64,000 nt of DNA, from the NCBI RefSeq assembly GCF_000498475.1, contig NZ_AVBI01000012.1, positions 1 through 64,000 of the forward strand, read 5' to 3'. Of the stretch, positions 40,093 to 49,097 are shown one piece after another (the stretch's first letter is position 1; the number at the start of each line of letters is the position of its first letter). The notes under the pieces are model-generated. The model did not search any database. It saw only the letters and a list, made by a program, of their open reading frames with translations, and had not been told where the DNA came from. This DNA comes from Flavobacterium cauense R2A-7. GTDB taxonomy: Bacteria; Bacteroidota; Bacteroidia; Flavobacteriales; Flavobacteriaceae. The position numbers were made by a program, and so were the translations under genes.

Positions 40093-41423
40093 TGCAGTTT
40101 TTTAAAAAACTATACCTCAACAACCTGTTTTTCTATGTGCTTTTAGGCATTATAGCAGGGTTTGTTTTGGCTTATTTTTTCCCGAGTTTATACAAGGTTT
40201 GCTGGCTTTTGTTGTTTCTTCTGATTTCGTTTACCGGCTTAGACATCGTATTGTTGTTTGCCACAAAACAAGACATAAAAGCAACCCGAAACGCACCGGA
40301 AAAATTCTCCAACGGCGATGAAAATGAAATTTCTGTCAAGCTGAAAAACCATTATTCGTTTTCTGTTTTTGCTAAGGTTATTGATGAAATTCCATTTCAA
40401 TTTCAGGTACGAAATTTCGAAATCAACCGCAAATTAACAGCGAACGGGAAAGATCAATTTCAATATCATTTACGGCCGACGGAACGCGGAGAATATTTCT
40501 TTGGCAACCTGAATGTGTACATTTCTTCTCCGTTACGACTAATTTCACGACGCTTCACGTTTGCCAATAATCAGATGGTGCCTACTTATCCGTCGTATAT
40601 TCAGTTGCGAAAATACGATCTGATGGCATTCTCAAACAATCTGTTGCAATACGGACTGAAACGAATCCGACGCATTGGTCATACCATGGAATTTGAACAA
40701 ATTAAGGAATACGTACAGGGCGACGACATCCGCACCTTAAACTGGAAAGCTACCGCCAAACGCAATCAGCTGATGGTAAACCAGTTTCAGGATGAAAAAT
40801 CGCAAACGGTGTATATGGTTATCGACAAAGGACGCGTAATGAAGATGCCGTTTAACGGATTGAGCTTACTGGATTATGCGATTAATGCGAGTTTGGTGTT
40901 GTCGAACGTGATTCTGAAAAAAGGAGACAAAGCCGGACTGTTTTCGTTCTCCAAAAAAGTGGAAAACCGTGTCATGGCCGAACGTCGCCAGTCGCAGATG
41001 AACCTGATTCTGGAAAGTCTGTACAACATCAAAACGAATTTCTTCGAGAGCGACTACAGTCGTTTGTATGTAGACATCAAGAAAAACATCAACCACCGCA
41101 GTCTGATTTTACTGTACACCAATTTTGAAACCGTTGATGGATTGCACCGCCAATTACCTTATTTAAAAGGAATTGCCAAAAACCATTTGTTGGTGGTGGT
41201 GTTCTTCAGTAATACGGAATTAAACGATTTGATTAACAAAAAGGCAACTACGATTCAGGATGTATACGATCAAACCATTGCCGAAAAATTTGCCTTTGAA
41301 AAACGACTGATTGTAAGTGAACTTAAGAAATACGGTATCTATTCGGTGTTAACCCAACCGGAAAACCTTACGTTGGACACCATCAACAAATATCTGGAAA
41401 TTAAAGCAAGGGGAATTTTGTAA
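40092..41423 (+). CDS. DUF58 (vWA-like) protein, partner of MoxR
   Basis: 443 aa: two N-terminal membrane helices (NNLFFYVLLGIIAGFVLAYF and LLFLLISFTGLDIVLLFAT), an Ig-like part (~60-165), the DUF58 signature DDIRTLNWKATAKRNQLMVN (~215-234), and a vWA-type domain from ~240. The MIDAS Asp-x-Ser-x-Ser is replaced by IDKGRVM, so metal binding of the usual kind is unlikely; I recall this form in other Bacteroidota. Probably a substrate or effector of the MoxR ATPase. Confidence 0.92.
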   Translation: MQFFKKLYLNNLFFYVLLGIIAGFVLAYFFPSLYKVCWLLLFLLISFTGLDIVLLFATKQDIKATRNAPEKFSNGDENEISVKLKNHYSFSVFAKVIDEIPFQFQVRNFEINRKLTANGKDQFQYHLRPTERGEYFFGNLNVYISSPLRLISRRFTFANNQMVPTYPSYIQLRKYDLMAFSNNLLQYGLKRIRRIGHTMEFEQIKEYVQGDDIRTLNWKATAKRNQLMVNQFQDEKSQTVYMVIDKGRVMKMPFNGLSLLDYAINASLVLSNVILKKGDKAGLFSFSKKVENRVMAERRQSQMNLILESLYNIKTNFFESDYSRLYVDIKKNINHRSLILLYTNFETVDGLHRQLPYLKGIAKNHLLVVVFFSNTELNDLINKKATTIQDVYDQTIAEKFAFEKRLIVSELKKYGIYSVLTQPENLTLDTINKYLEIKARGIL

Positions 41424-41984
41424 ATGTTTTCGATATACGGCGTATTGAGTAATCTTTTCTTAGGCTTCGGACTGTACAATCTGTTGTTTCTTTTTTTAGG
41501 ATTCACCGGTTTTAGAAAGAACAACTTTTATCGTGAGTTTGACAAATCTGCGATAAAAACCTTACTTTTATTAGGATTGACGTATTTGGCTTTTTATGGC
41601 TACGATACCTTGCTGATTTTTATTGATGCTGATACAACAAATAAAACGACTTACCTTCAACGGTTAAACGGCCCCTACGCTTTTGCCTTGTTTGCTCAAC
41701 AGTTTCTGTACATTATCTTTTCATTGGCGTTTCTTATTCCGTATGTAAAACGATTCTTCCCTTTGCGTTTGCTCTTCGGATTAGGGCTGATGCTGAATTT
41801 TGAGAAATTTACAATTATCGTAACCTCATTACACAGAGATTATCTTCCGAGTTCCTGGACCATGTATTCAACACTTACCGGTTCAATAGCAATGGATTGG
41901 CTTTTGAGCATGGTTTTTTTCGTAGGTCTTTCCTTTATACCCTACTTTTTCGGGTTACGAAAACAATCTGTCCGCAATATGTAA
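41424..41984 (+). CDS. Polytopic membrane protein, last gene of the MoxR/DUF58 operon
   Basis: 186 aa, not recognised. Five hydrophobic segments, e.g. LFLGFGLYNLLFLFLGFTGF near the N-terminus and LLSMVFFVGLSFIPYFFGL at the end; conserved-looking charged loop RKNNFYREFDKSAIK. The ATG starts directly after the DUF58 stop with no gap, so it belongs to that operon. Function unknown. Confidence 0.75.
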   Translation: MFSIYGVLSNLFLGFGLYNLLFLFLGFTGFRKNNFYREFDKSAIKTLLLLGLTYLAFYGYDTLLIFIDADTTNKTTYLQRLNGPYAFALFAQQFLYIIFSLAFLIPYVKRFFPLRLLFGLGLMLNFEKFTIIVTSLHRDYLPSSWTMYSTLTGSIAMDWLLSMVFFVGLSFIPYFFGLRKQSVRNM

Positions 41985-42004
41985 TCTAATCTGATTTTAC
42001 TTTG

Positions 42005-42012
42005 TAAATTTG
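42005..42012 (+). promoter_or_regulatory. -7 box for the RNA methyltransferase gene
   Basis: TAAATTTG, perfect TAnnTTTG match, 25 bp before the TTG start. Confidence 0.55.
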
Positions 42013-42037
42013 CGTACTAACTGATTATCAAATCGTC

Positions 42038-42826
42038 TTGAAACAAATCACTTCCGTTCAGAATCCGTATATAAAATCCTTGGTTCAACTTCAGGAAAAA
42101 GCCAAAACCCGTAAACAAACCGGAACGTTTTTAATTGAAGGACAGCGCGAAATCATGCTCGCTCAAAAAGGCGGTTATGTATTGGAAACCATTTTATTTT
42201 TGCCGGAATTGATCGCCGAAAACGACATCCGACAACTCACACGTCAAAAAGTCGAACTGATTGAAATCTCAAAAGAAGTCTATCAGAAATTAGCCTATCG
42301 CGATACTACCGAAGGAATTCTTGCCATAGCCAAAACCAAATCGTTACAGTTATCGGATTTAAAACTGTCTGAAAACCCACTGGTATTGGTTGCCGAAGCG
42401 ACGGAGAAACCGGGAAATTTAGGTGCGCTTTTACGAACTGCTGATGCAGCTAATCTAGATGCGGTAATTATCGCCAATCCGAAAAGCGATATGTACAACC
42501 CTAATGTGGTGCGATCCAGTGTTGGCTGTTTGTTCACCCGACAAATCGCAACCGGTTCTACCGAAGAAGTAATCGCTTATCTGAAAGAAAACAACATTGC
42601 TGTTTATTGCGCTACGTTACAGGATTCAACCTACTATCATACACAAGATTACACTACTCCATCAGCTCTTGTTGTTGGGACAGAAGCCACAGGATTAACG
42701 GAGGCATGGAGAACCGCAAGTACCAAAAACATCATTATCCCAATGCAGGGCGAAATCGATTCGATGAACGTTTCGGTTGCGGCGGCGATTTTGATTTTTG
42801 AAGCGAAGCGACAAAGAGGATTTTAA
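42038..42826 (+). CDS. TrmH/SpoU-family RNA 2'-O-methyltransferase
   Basis: 262 aa from a TTG start (MKQITSVQNPYIKSLVQLQE, exactly where family members begin; there is no ATG nearby). An N-terminal substrate-binding domain (~1-100) is followed by the SPOUT knot domain: motif 1 in EKPGNLGALLRTADAANLDA, motif 2 LVVGTEATGL, motif 3 SMNVSVAAAILIFEAKRQR. It methylates a ribose in rRNA or tRNA using S-adenosylmethionine; the exact site is unknown. Confidence 0.93.
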   Translation: MKQITSVQNPYIKSLVQLQEKAKTRKQTGTFLIEGQREIMLAQKGGYVLETILFLPELIAENDIRQLTRQKVELIEISKEVYQKLAYRDTTEGILAIAKTKSLQLSDLKLSENPLVLVAEATEKPGNLGALLRTADAANLDAVIIANPKSDMYNPNVVRSSVGCLFTRQIATGSTEEVIAYLKENNIAVYCATLQDSTYYHTQDYTTPSALVVGTEATGLTEAWRTASTKNIIIPMQGEIDSMNVSVAAAILIFEAKRQRGF

Positions 42827-42832
42827 GGAATA

Positions 42833-42867
42833 GAGGCAAGAGACAAGAGACAAGAGACAAGAGACAA
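42833..42867 (+). repeat. Heptanucleotide tandem repeat (GAGACAA x5)
   Basis: Five consecutive 7-bp units, four exact and the first GAGGCAA. Lies 11 bp before the ATG of the serine hydrolase, within the 52-bp gap after the methyltransferase gene. Copy number could vary by slippage. Confidence 0.9.
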
Positions 42868-42878
42868 GACATATAACT

Positions 42879-44420
42879 ATGAAAAACAAATTAATCCTAA
42901 TATCACTTCTCATCGGTTTTAGCGTTTCGGCGCAAATGACGGCTCCACAAGTGGATGAACTGGTAGAGAAAACCATGAAAACGTTCAATGTTCCGGGAAT
43001 TGCGGTTGCAATTGTAAAAGACGGAAAAGTAATTCATTCAAAAGGATATGGCGTTACCTCCATCATCACCAAACATAAGGTAAACGAAAATACGTTATTC
43101 GGAATTGCCTCCAACAGTAAGGCTTTTACAGCAGCGGCATTAGCCATTCTAGCGGATGAAAAAAAACTGAATTGGGACGATAAAGTCATTCAATACATTC
43201 CTGATTTTAAGATGTATGATGATTATGTCACAAAAGAATTCACCATCCGCGACTTACTTACGCACCGAAGCGGATTGGGCATGGGAGCCGGTGATTTAAT
43301 GCTTTGGCCGGAAGGAAGCGATTTCACAACCCGTGACATCATTCATAACTTACGCTATCTGAAACCGGTTTCGAGTTTTAGAACCAAATTTGATTACGAC
43401 AACTTACTTTATATTGTAGCCGGGGAAATCATTCAGAAAGTTTCCGGAAAATCGTGGCCTGAATTTGTAGAAAGCAGAATCATGCTTCCACTTCAGATGG
43501 AGAAAAGCAAAGGAAATTGGCACAGAATACCGGACACGACAAACGTTGTTACGCCGCATGTTCCTTTAAACGGAAAACTAAGAATTACCAAGCAGAGTAA
43601 AAACTCGGTTATGGATGCTGCTGGTGGGATATTTTCCAATGTTTCCGACATGAGTAAATGGGTCATCGCACAACTGAACAAAGGAAAATACGGTCCTGAG
43701 AATAAAGTTTTATTTAGCGAAGAACAGCATAACGAAATGTGGGCACCGCAAACCTTAATTCCTGCGAACACGACTCCGCCTTACAATACCCATTTTAGTG
43801 CTTACGGTTTGGGTTGGTTTTTGAGCGATGTGAAAGGTTATAAACAAGTTACCCATACGGGAGGATTGGAAGGGATGGTAACTCAGGTTACGTTGCTACC
43901 GGAACTAAATTTGGGTATTGTGGTTTTGACCAATCAGCAATCCGGAGCGGCTTTTTCAGCGATAACGAATACCATCAAAAACACTTATCTGCAGATTCCG
44001 TATAAGGATTATGTGGAAATGTACAGCAAACGAAATCAGGAAATGACCGGTAATGCAGACAAAGCCACAGAGGAAGTTTGGGCAACCGTAGCAAAAAACA
44101 AAACTGTTCAGAAAATTAATCTGAACAAAATTACAGGTTCATATACCGATAACTGGCTCGGTGAAATTACCATTAGCGAGAAAAAAGGAAACTATTATTT
44201 TACTTCCAAACGCTCGCCACAATTATCCGGTGAAATTTTCTTTTACAAAGACAACAGTTTTGCCGTGAAATGGTTCAACCGAAATATGGAAGCCGATGCG
44301 TTTGTATATGCGACTTACGATTCGACAGGGAAAGCCTCCAACCTAAAGATGAAACCGATTTCGGAACTGACGGATTTCAGTTATGATTTTCAGGATTTGG
44401 ATTTTAACCGGAATAAATAA
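42879..44420 (+). CDS. Serine hydrolase, class C beta-lactamase/PBP fold
   Basis: 513 aa, exported (MKNKLILISLLIGFSVSAQ). Beta-lactamase-related domain (~25-370) with the nucleophile motif SNSK (Ser78-Lys81), the YxN-like triad YDN (~172), and HTG (~326) in place of KTG; GIAVAIVKDGKVIHSKGYG is typical of the family. The C-terminal part (~410-513) matches the DUF3471-type beta-barrel extension. The substrate may be a peptide or ester; true beta-lactamase activity cannot be inferred. Followed by a terminator. Confidence 0.93.
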   Translation: MKNKLILISLLIGFSVSAQMTAPQVDELVEKTMKTFNVPGIAVAIVKDGKVIHSKGYGVTSIITKHKVNENTLFGIASNSKAFTAAALAILADEKKLNWDDKVIQYIPDFKMYDDYVTKEFTIRDLLTHRSGLGMGAGDLMLWPEGSDFTTRDIIHNLRYLKPVSSFRTKFDYDNLLYIVAGEIIQKVSGKSWPEFVESRIMLPLQMEKSKGNWHRIPDTTNVVTPHVPLNGKLRITKQSKNSVMDAAGGIFSNVSDMSKWVIAQLNKGKYGPENKVLFSEEQHNEMWAPQTLIPANTTPPYNTHFSAYGLGWFLSDVKGYKQVTHTGGLEGMVTQVTLLPELNLGIVVLTNQQSGAAFSAITNTIKNTYLQIPYKDYVEMYSKRNQEMTGNADKATEEVWATVAKNKTVQKINLNKITGSYTDNWLGEITISEKKGNYYFTSKRSPQLSGEIFFYKDNSFAVKWFNRNMEADAFVYATYDSTGKASNLKMKPISELTDFSYDFQDLDFNRNK

Positions 44421-44428
44421 TTATTTAC

Positions 44429-44457
44429 AAAGCGCTCTCAAATGGGCGCTTTTTTAT
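44429..44457 (+). terminator. Intrinsic terminator after the serine hydrolase gene
   Basis: AAGCGCTC, 6-nt loop, GGGCGCTT, then a T run. The remaining ~300 bp before the histidine kinase gene carry only its -7 box; I see nothing else there. Confidence 0.85.
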
Positions 44458-44771
44458 TGTAACAGCATACATTACTATTGACTTTCCAAACACTTCAACA
44501 GTTACAAAACGATATCAGATATCCGTTTTAAGCATAGGCTAATACGTTTGGTTAATGCATTCCATTTTGATGATTTCGAATAGTGTATTTTTCACAGAAA
44601 CGACATTTCCGAATCGCCATAACACCTTCAACAACAACACTATTAAAAACTGTTTGCAAATTATTTTTCCATACTTTCTTATTACAAAACCAAAAAAGTA
44701 AGGGGTTTACAGATGACCAAAATCCAACAAAATCATCAGTAAACTGATAAATTTACTACAAAAAATATCTT

Positions 44772-44779
44772 TACTTTTG
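44772..44779 (+). promoter_or_regulatory. -7 box for the histidine kinase/LytTR operon
   Basis: TACTTTTG, perfect TAnnTTTG match, 30 bp before the ATG; no TTTG at -33. Confidence 0.55.
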
Positions 44780-44808
44780 GCTTTCAAAAATTTGACAAAC
44801 GATTAAAT

Positions 44809-46980
44809 ATGTTCAAAAGCACTCGCCTTTTTATTCTATTTTTTTTCATAATCACGCTATCAACTTCTTACGCACAGAACAAGATTATTGATTCGTTAAA
44901 AATTGCACTGCAAAACCCAAAACTGCATGACACTACAAGATTGCAAATGATTCATGATGTTGCCCGCACTAAATTTACGAACAACTTTGACCCGAAGTTT
45001 CATCAAGTAGTGGACCTGTTAGGCGAGATTGCATTGAAAAATTATAAAAAAAAGAATACCCCAAAACTACAAACAAGGTATTCCAAATGGCTCGCTACCT
45101 ATTATTCCAGTCTTGCAACCCGATATTTACAGAAAGAAGAATACGACAAATCAGCACAGTATTATGATAAAGCCATAGCGCTTTATAAAGCAACGAAGTC
45201 TTATGAAGATATGTACACCGTTTATCTTACAAAATCAGGTCTTTATAAGACAACAAATGAGACGGATAAACAAATAGCGTTGATATTTGAAGCCCTAAAA
45301 TTTTATGAAAAGGATAAGAAGACTTATGTGCATTCCTTGTATTATGCTTATACTACATTGGCGTATGCTTACAGACATCAGAATGAGTATGAAAAAGCGA
45401 TTGAAAATAGCTTGAAAGCCATACACTATTGCGACATGTCGTATAAAGAATATCCCAGCAATCTCACTCTAAATTGGAAAGCTTCTAATTATCAGAATAT
45501 GGCTTACTGCAACAGCAAGCTTAAAAAATATAAGGAAGCTTTAGCAAACAGCTACAAATCGCTTGAAATCACCCGAAAATTAGGAGCAGACACACAAACA
45601 ATTCTTACTTTATCTGGTGCTGCCGATATGCAAATGAAACTTTCCAATTTTGAGGAAGCCGAAAAGCTATTTCAGGAAATCTTAGCCATGAAATCCGCTT
45701 CCACAAATAGTATGAGTATGGCGGCGGCTTATTATGGTCTTGGGAATATCAGTTTTAATAAAGGAGACCTAAAGAATGCAGGTGATTATCAAGAAAAAGC
45801 TTTTGAGTTGAGCAAAAAAACAACCAATAAGACGCTTCAGAAAGATATTGCCGAGATGTTGTATAAGATAAACTTAGCGAACAAAAATTATGAAAAAGCA
45901 CTTCACTATTATGAATTTGATAAACAAATAACGGATTCTACCCGAATTGCCTCCTCAAAAAGAGAAATCTCGGAGCAGCAGCTCAAATATGAGTTTGAAA
46001 AAAAAGAACTCCAACAAAAAATCATTCAACAAAAGAAATTAGCGGCCATTAAACTGGAATCGGAAAGGAAAACGGCTCTCGAAACTTCGAAAAACAAACT
46101 GGCGCAACAGCAATTAAAGTATGATTTTGAACGAAAAGAACTTCAGCAGAAAATCATACAAGGGAAGAAAGTATCGGCCGTAAAACTCTTGGGAGAAAAG
46201 AAAGCCGCTGCAATCAAACTTGAAGGCGAAAAGAAAACCGCTGTTAAAAACAACTGGCTTATCGGGTTGTCAAGTTTACTTTTACTGATACTTGTGGGTG
46301 CTTATTTTTATTATCGCAACAGCAAACAGAAACAAGCGATTACTGTTCTTGAAAAAGAACAAATCAAGCAAAAGCTTCTAATCACCCAGATGAACCCACA
46401 TTTTATATTCAATTCCATTGACAACATTCAGGGATTAATTCATGACGAAAAAGATAACGAAGCGATAAATTACCTGACCAAATTCTCGAAACTGACGCGT
46501 CAAATTCTGGAAAATTCCAATGAAAATTACATTTCGCTTTCCGAAGAAATAGAAATGACCCAAAACTATTTGGCCATCCAGCAGCTTTTGTACGATAACA
46601 AATTCAGTTTTAACATTACCATTGAGGACGATATCGATCAGGAAGCGATCTTTTTGCCACCGATGCTTACACAGCCTTTCATCGAAAATGCCATCAAGCA
46701 CGGTTTAAGCAATACCACTAATCAAGGACAGATTGACATTCATTTTTACCTCAAGGATCAAAAATTATTTTTTGAGGTAAGTGATAACGGTAAAGGATTT
46801 GACGCGGTTCAGAAAACAACCAACCACAAATCTTTAGCGATGACCATTACCAAAGAACGATTGGTAAGTTACACCAAAAATCAGGATTTTGTAGTACACA
46901 CTGATAACATAAAAGACACTAACGAGAATATTGTTGGCGCCAAAGTTAGTTTTGAAATCCCTTATATTTACGAAAATTAA
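44809..46980 (+). CDS. TPR-containing LytS/YpdA-type sensor histidine kinase
   Basis: 723 aa. Signal peptide (LFILFFFIITLSTSYAQ), periplasmic TPR array (~60-380; KEEYDKSAQYYDKAIALYKA, QNEYEKAIENSLKAIHYCD), a long charged coiled coil (~385-480) built from two 44-residue near-copies starting at ~390 and ~434, one membrane helix (~482-500), and the His_kinase domain: ITQMNPHFIFNSIDN with phospho-acceptor His531, N-box FIENAIKHGL, G-box VSDNGKGFD. It pairs with the LytTR regulator 6 bp downstream. The TPRs presumably sense a periplasmic protein or glycan. Confidence 0.94.
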   Translation: MFKSTRLFILFFFIITLSTSYAQNKIIDSLKIALQNPKLHDTTRLQMIHDVARTKFTNNFDPKFHQVVDLLGEIALKNYKKKNTPKLQTRYSKWLATYYSSLATRYLQKEEYDKSAQYYDKAIALYKATKSYEDMYTVYLTKSGLYKTTNETDKQIALIFEALKFYEKDKKTYVHSLYYAYTTLAYAYRHQNEYEKAIENSLKAIHYCDMSYKEYPSNLTLNWKASNYQNMAYCNSKLKKYKEALANSYKSLEITRKLGADTQTILTLSGAADMQMKLSNFEEAEKLFQEILAMKSASTNSMSMAAAYYGLGNISFNKGDLKNAGDYQEKAFELSKKTTNKTLQKDIAEMLYKINLANKNYEKALHYYEFDKQITDSTRIASSKREISEQQLKYEFEKKELQQKIIQQKKLAAIKLESERKTALETSKNKLAQQQLKYDFERKELQQKIIQGKKVSAVKLLGEKKAAAIKLEGEKKTAVKNNWLIGLSSLLLLILVGAYFYYRNSKQKQAITVLEKEQIKQKLLITQMNPHFIFNSIDNIQGLIHDEKDNEAINYLTKFSKLTRQILENSNENYISLSEEIEMTQNYLAIQQLLYDNKFSFNITIEDDIDQEAIFLPPMLTQPFIENAIKHGLSNTTNQGQIDIHFYLKDQKLFFEVSDNGKGFDAVQKTTNHKSLAMTITKERLVSYTKNQDFVVHTDNIKDTNENIVGAKVSFEIPYIYEN

Positions 46981-46986
46981 AGACCC

Positions 46987-47742
46987 ATGTTACGAGCCGT
47001 AATTATTGACGATATAGAAAACATTAGAAAGAAGAACAGCACCATGATTAAGATGAACTGCCCTTCTGTTACCCTAATTGGTGAGGCCGATTCTGTGGAA
47101 TCCGGTGTAAAACTTATTAAACAATTGTCGCCCGATCTTGTTTTTTTAGATGTGGAAATGCCAGACGGAACCGGCTTCGATTTGCTTCAAAAATTAAAGC
47201 CTTTCAGTTTTAAAGTCATTTTTATTACGGGTTATGAGGACTTTGCGGTTAAAGCGTTCCGTTTTTCCGCCATTGATTATTTGCTGAAACCACTTGATCC
47301 TGATGATTTGGTTGAAGCCGTAAAAAAGGCAGAAAGCTCCCTTAGCAAAGAAGTTTTTGATATGAAACTCAGCAATTTGTTTGCTAACTTGGAACGTCCT
47401 AAAAACCTTCAGAACCTTATTTTAAAAACCGCTGACAGGATTTACTCCGTTAATATTCAGGATATTGTAAACTGCGAATCGGATAAAAACTACACTACGT
47501 TTCATTTTATCAATGCGCCAAAGCTAATTGTTTCTACCAATCTTAAAGAGTATGAAACCCTGCTTACGCCACATAATTTTTTCCGCACCCATCAGTCGCA
47601 TTTAATCAACATGGCCTATTTCGACCATTTCATCAAAACCGACGGCGGGAATACCATCGTAATGAAAAACAAAGTTACCATACCGCTTTCCGTTCGTAAA
47701 AAAGAAGAGTTCATGGTGCTTCTTGAAAACCTTCAGGTATAA
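46987..47742 (+). CDS. LytTR-family response regulator
   Basis: 251 aa. Receiver domain with the acidic pair in AVIIDDIENIRKK, phospho-acceptor Asp55 in LVFLDVEMPDGTGFD, and Lys in IDYLLKPLDPDDL. The C-terminal LytTR DNA-binding domain (~140-251) shows ILKTADRIYSVNIQDIVNCE, NFFRTHQSHLINMAYFDHF and MKNKVTIPLSVRKKEEF. LytTR domains bind two direct repeats about 21 bp apart; such repeats are found 12 bp after this gene's stop and again at 49098. Confidence 0.95.
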   Translation: MLRAVIIDDIENIRKKNSTMIKMNCPSVTLIGEADSVESGVKLIKQLSPDLVFLDVEMPDGTGFDLLQKLKPFSFKVIFITGYEDFAVKAFRFSAIDYLLKPLDPDDLVEAVKKAESSLSKEVFDMKLSNLFANLERPKNLQNLILKTADRIYSVNIQDIVNCESDKNYTTFHFINAPKLIVSTNLKEYETLLTPHNFFRTHQSHLINMAYFDHFIKTDGGNTIVMKNKVTIPLSVRKKEEFMVLLENLQV

Positions 47743-47754
47743 ATTTTTCGAAAA

Positions 47755-47788
47755 ACGAATTTCCTTTCATCTTCTACGAATTTCCTTT
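47755..47788 (+). promoter_or_regulatory. 21-bp-period direct repeat, candidate LytTR operator
   Basis: The 13-mer ACGAATTTCCTTT occurs exactly at 47755 and again at 47776, a period of 21 bp. The second copy is also the left half of a palindrome (TTTCCTTT-A-AAAGGAAA, 47781-47797). On the minus strand the repeat reads GGAAATTCGT-N11-GGAAATTCGT, which resembles the E. coli YpdB site as I remember it (GGCATTTCAT, N11, repeated). Confidence 0.65.
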
Positions 47789-47836
47789 AAAAGGAAACAG
47801 ATGTTCATTGCCTAAAATTGCCATTTTCTTTTGCTT

Positions 47837-47844
47837 TATGTTTG
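47837..47844 (+). promoter_or_regulatory. -7 box for the secreted protein gene at 47885
   Basis: TATGTTTG, perfect match, 41 bp before the ATG. The -33 region is poor (ATTG at a short spacing), consistent with activator dependence. The 21-bp repeats end about 49 bp upstream. Confidence 0.55.
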
Positions 47845-47884
47845 GCCTGCAATTAAGCTAATAACTTAAAAAAAACAGTAAAAC

Positions 47885-48997
47885 ATGAAACAAATTAGAA
47901 CGAGTGCACTCATTATTGCATTATTATTTTCCTTTACGGCTGCTAATGCACAATTATTCAATAAGGTTAAAAAAGGGGCCGATGATGCCGGAACGGTTAT
48001 CGAAAATACAAAAGCTGCAGACAAAGTACTGAAATCTGCCAAAGGGAAAGCCGGAAAAGGCGGCAAAAGCGGTGATTTTGGAGGTTTAAAATTAGATTGG
48101 ACCACTTTCAAACAAACGCCAGCCGTAACTTTCAACTCCCTACTTTACGGAACCACTGCCGGAACCATTAACAGTTATACGGCAACTTTTATCCCAAATA
48201 AAACGGTTGACGGCAGAACAGTTCATGCCTTTTCGGATCAATCGCAGTATTTGAGAATTAAGGTATACAAAGACAATCAATACATGAACTATTTTGAGTA
48301 TTCCGGAGATCAGGTTTTTGATGACGGTAAGAAAACAAAATTCAATGAACCAAGTAGTCGTTACCAACGTGATGGCGAATGGGTTGGACATTCAGAATCG
48401 TTTATAACAGATTGGGGGCCGGGTAATTACAGATTGGATTTTTATGCCGGAGACAAAATGTTTTATTCTTTTGATTTTGAGTTGGCTAAACTAACGAATT
48501 CAGATCCTTATGCCGCCATGAATGAAATGTATGTGGTACGCGGACCATGGAATAATTTTGCTTATTTAAATCATGCCAATACCGGTAATCTTCTTTTTGG
48601 TTTTTATATTACTCATGAAGAATTTATGCCAAATCCTTCTAACAGTAGAAAAACCAACAAAAGTGTGAAATGGTCTGTAAATATGTTCAAAGACAATAAA
48701 CTATATGCACAACATTATGGCAATGGACCAAACACAGCTCAAGTAGAACAAGCAAAATGGAATGAAGTTTCATGTGCCTTTAAACTGGTGAACAAACCCG
48801 GAGAGATTAAATTTGCAGATCTTACTGATGGTGCTTACAAAATTGAACTTACCATTGAAGGTGAAAACGATCCGAGAATCTACAATTTTACTGTTAAAGA
48901 TAAAAAGATTGTACTAATTCCGGAACAAGACAGAACTAAAAACACTGATCCGACAAGATTAATCGAAGGATGGAATGATTATTTCTGGTTGAAATAA
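47885..48997 (+). CDS. Secreted protein of unknown function, possibly LytTR-controlled
   Basis: 370 aa, not recognised. Signal peptide (MKQIRTSALIIALLFSFTAANAQ), a short Lys/Gly/Ala-rich segment (~25-65; KSAKGKAGKGGKSGDFGG), then a soluble beta-rich part (~70-370) with many Tyr, Phe and Trp, e.g. YLRIKVYKDNQYMNYFEYSG and FNLP-like repeats of FYITHEEFMPNP. No T9SS signal. Two similar sandwich domains are possible (~75-205 and ~215-350), since both contain a K-D-N-(K/Q)-(L/Y)-Y motif, but I could not confirm homology. Next gene after the LytTR regulator. Confidence 0.7.
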   Translation: MKQIRTSALIIALLFSFTAANAQLFNKVKKGADDAGTVIENTKAADKVLKSAKGKAGKGGKSGDFGGLKLDWTTFKQTPAVTFNSLLYGTTAGTINSYTATFIPNKTVDGRTVHAFSDQSQYLRIKVYKDNQYMNYFEYSGDQVFDDGKKTKFNEPSSRYQRDGEWVGHSESFITDWGPGNYRLDFYAGDKMFYSFDFELAKLTNSDPYAAMNEMYVVRGPWNNFAYLNHANTGNLLFGFYITHEEFMPNPSNSRKTNKSVKWSVNMFKDNKLYAQHYGNGPNTAQVEQAKWNEVSCAFKLVNKPGEIKFADLTDGAYKIELTIEGENDPRIYNFTVKDKKIVLIPEQDRTKNTDPTRLIEGWNDYFWLK

Positions 48998-49028
48998 GTA
49001 AAATAACACCTCTTTTCAAAAGTAGCCT

Positions 49029-49058
49029 AAAAAGCCAGTCAATTAACTGGCTTTTTTT
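49029..49058 (+). terminator. Intrinsic terminator after the 47885 gene
   Basis: AAAAAGCCAGT, 6-nt loop, ACTGGCTTTTTTT. It is followed by a 310-bp region containing the candidate operator at 49098 and the promoter at 49244. Confidence 0.9.
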
Positions 49059-49097
49059 CCATTGTCATTCCTTGCATTTCATGCTAAACTCAAAAAA

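Noticed and set aside
44590..44640. Possible third LytTR site upstream of the histidine kinase gene (ACGACATTTCC)
   Set aside because: No second half at 21 bp; similarity limited to a few bases.
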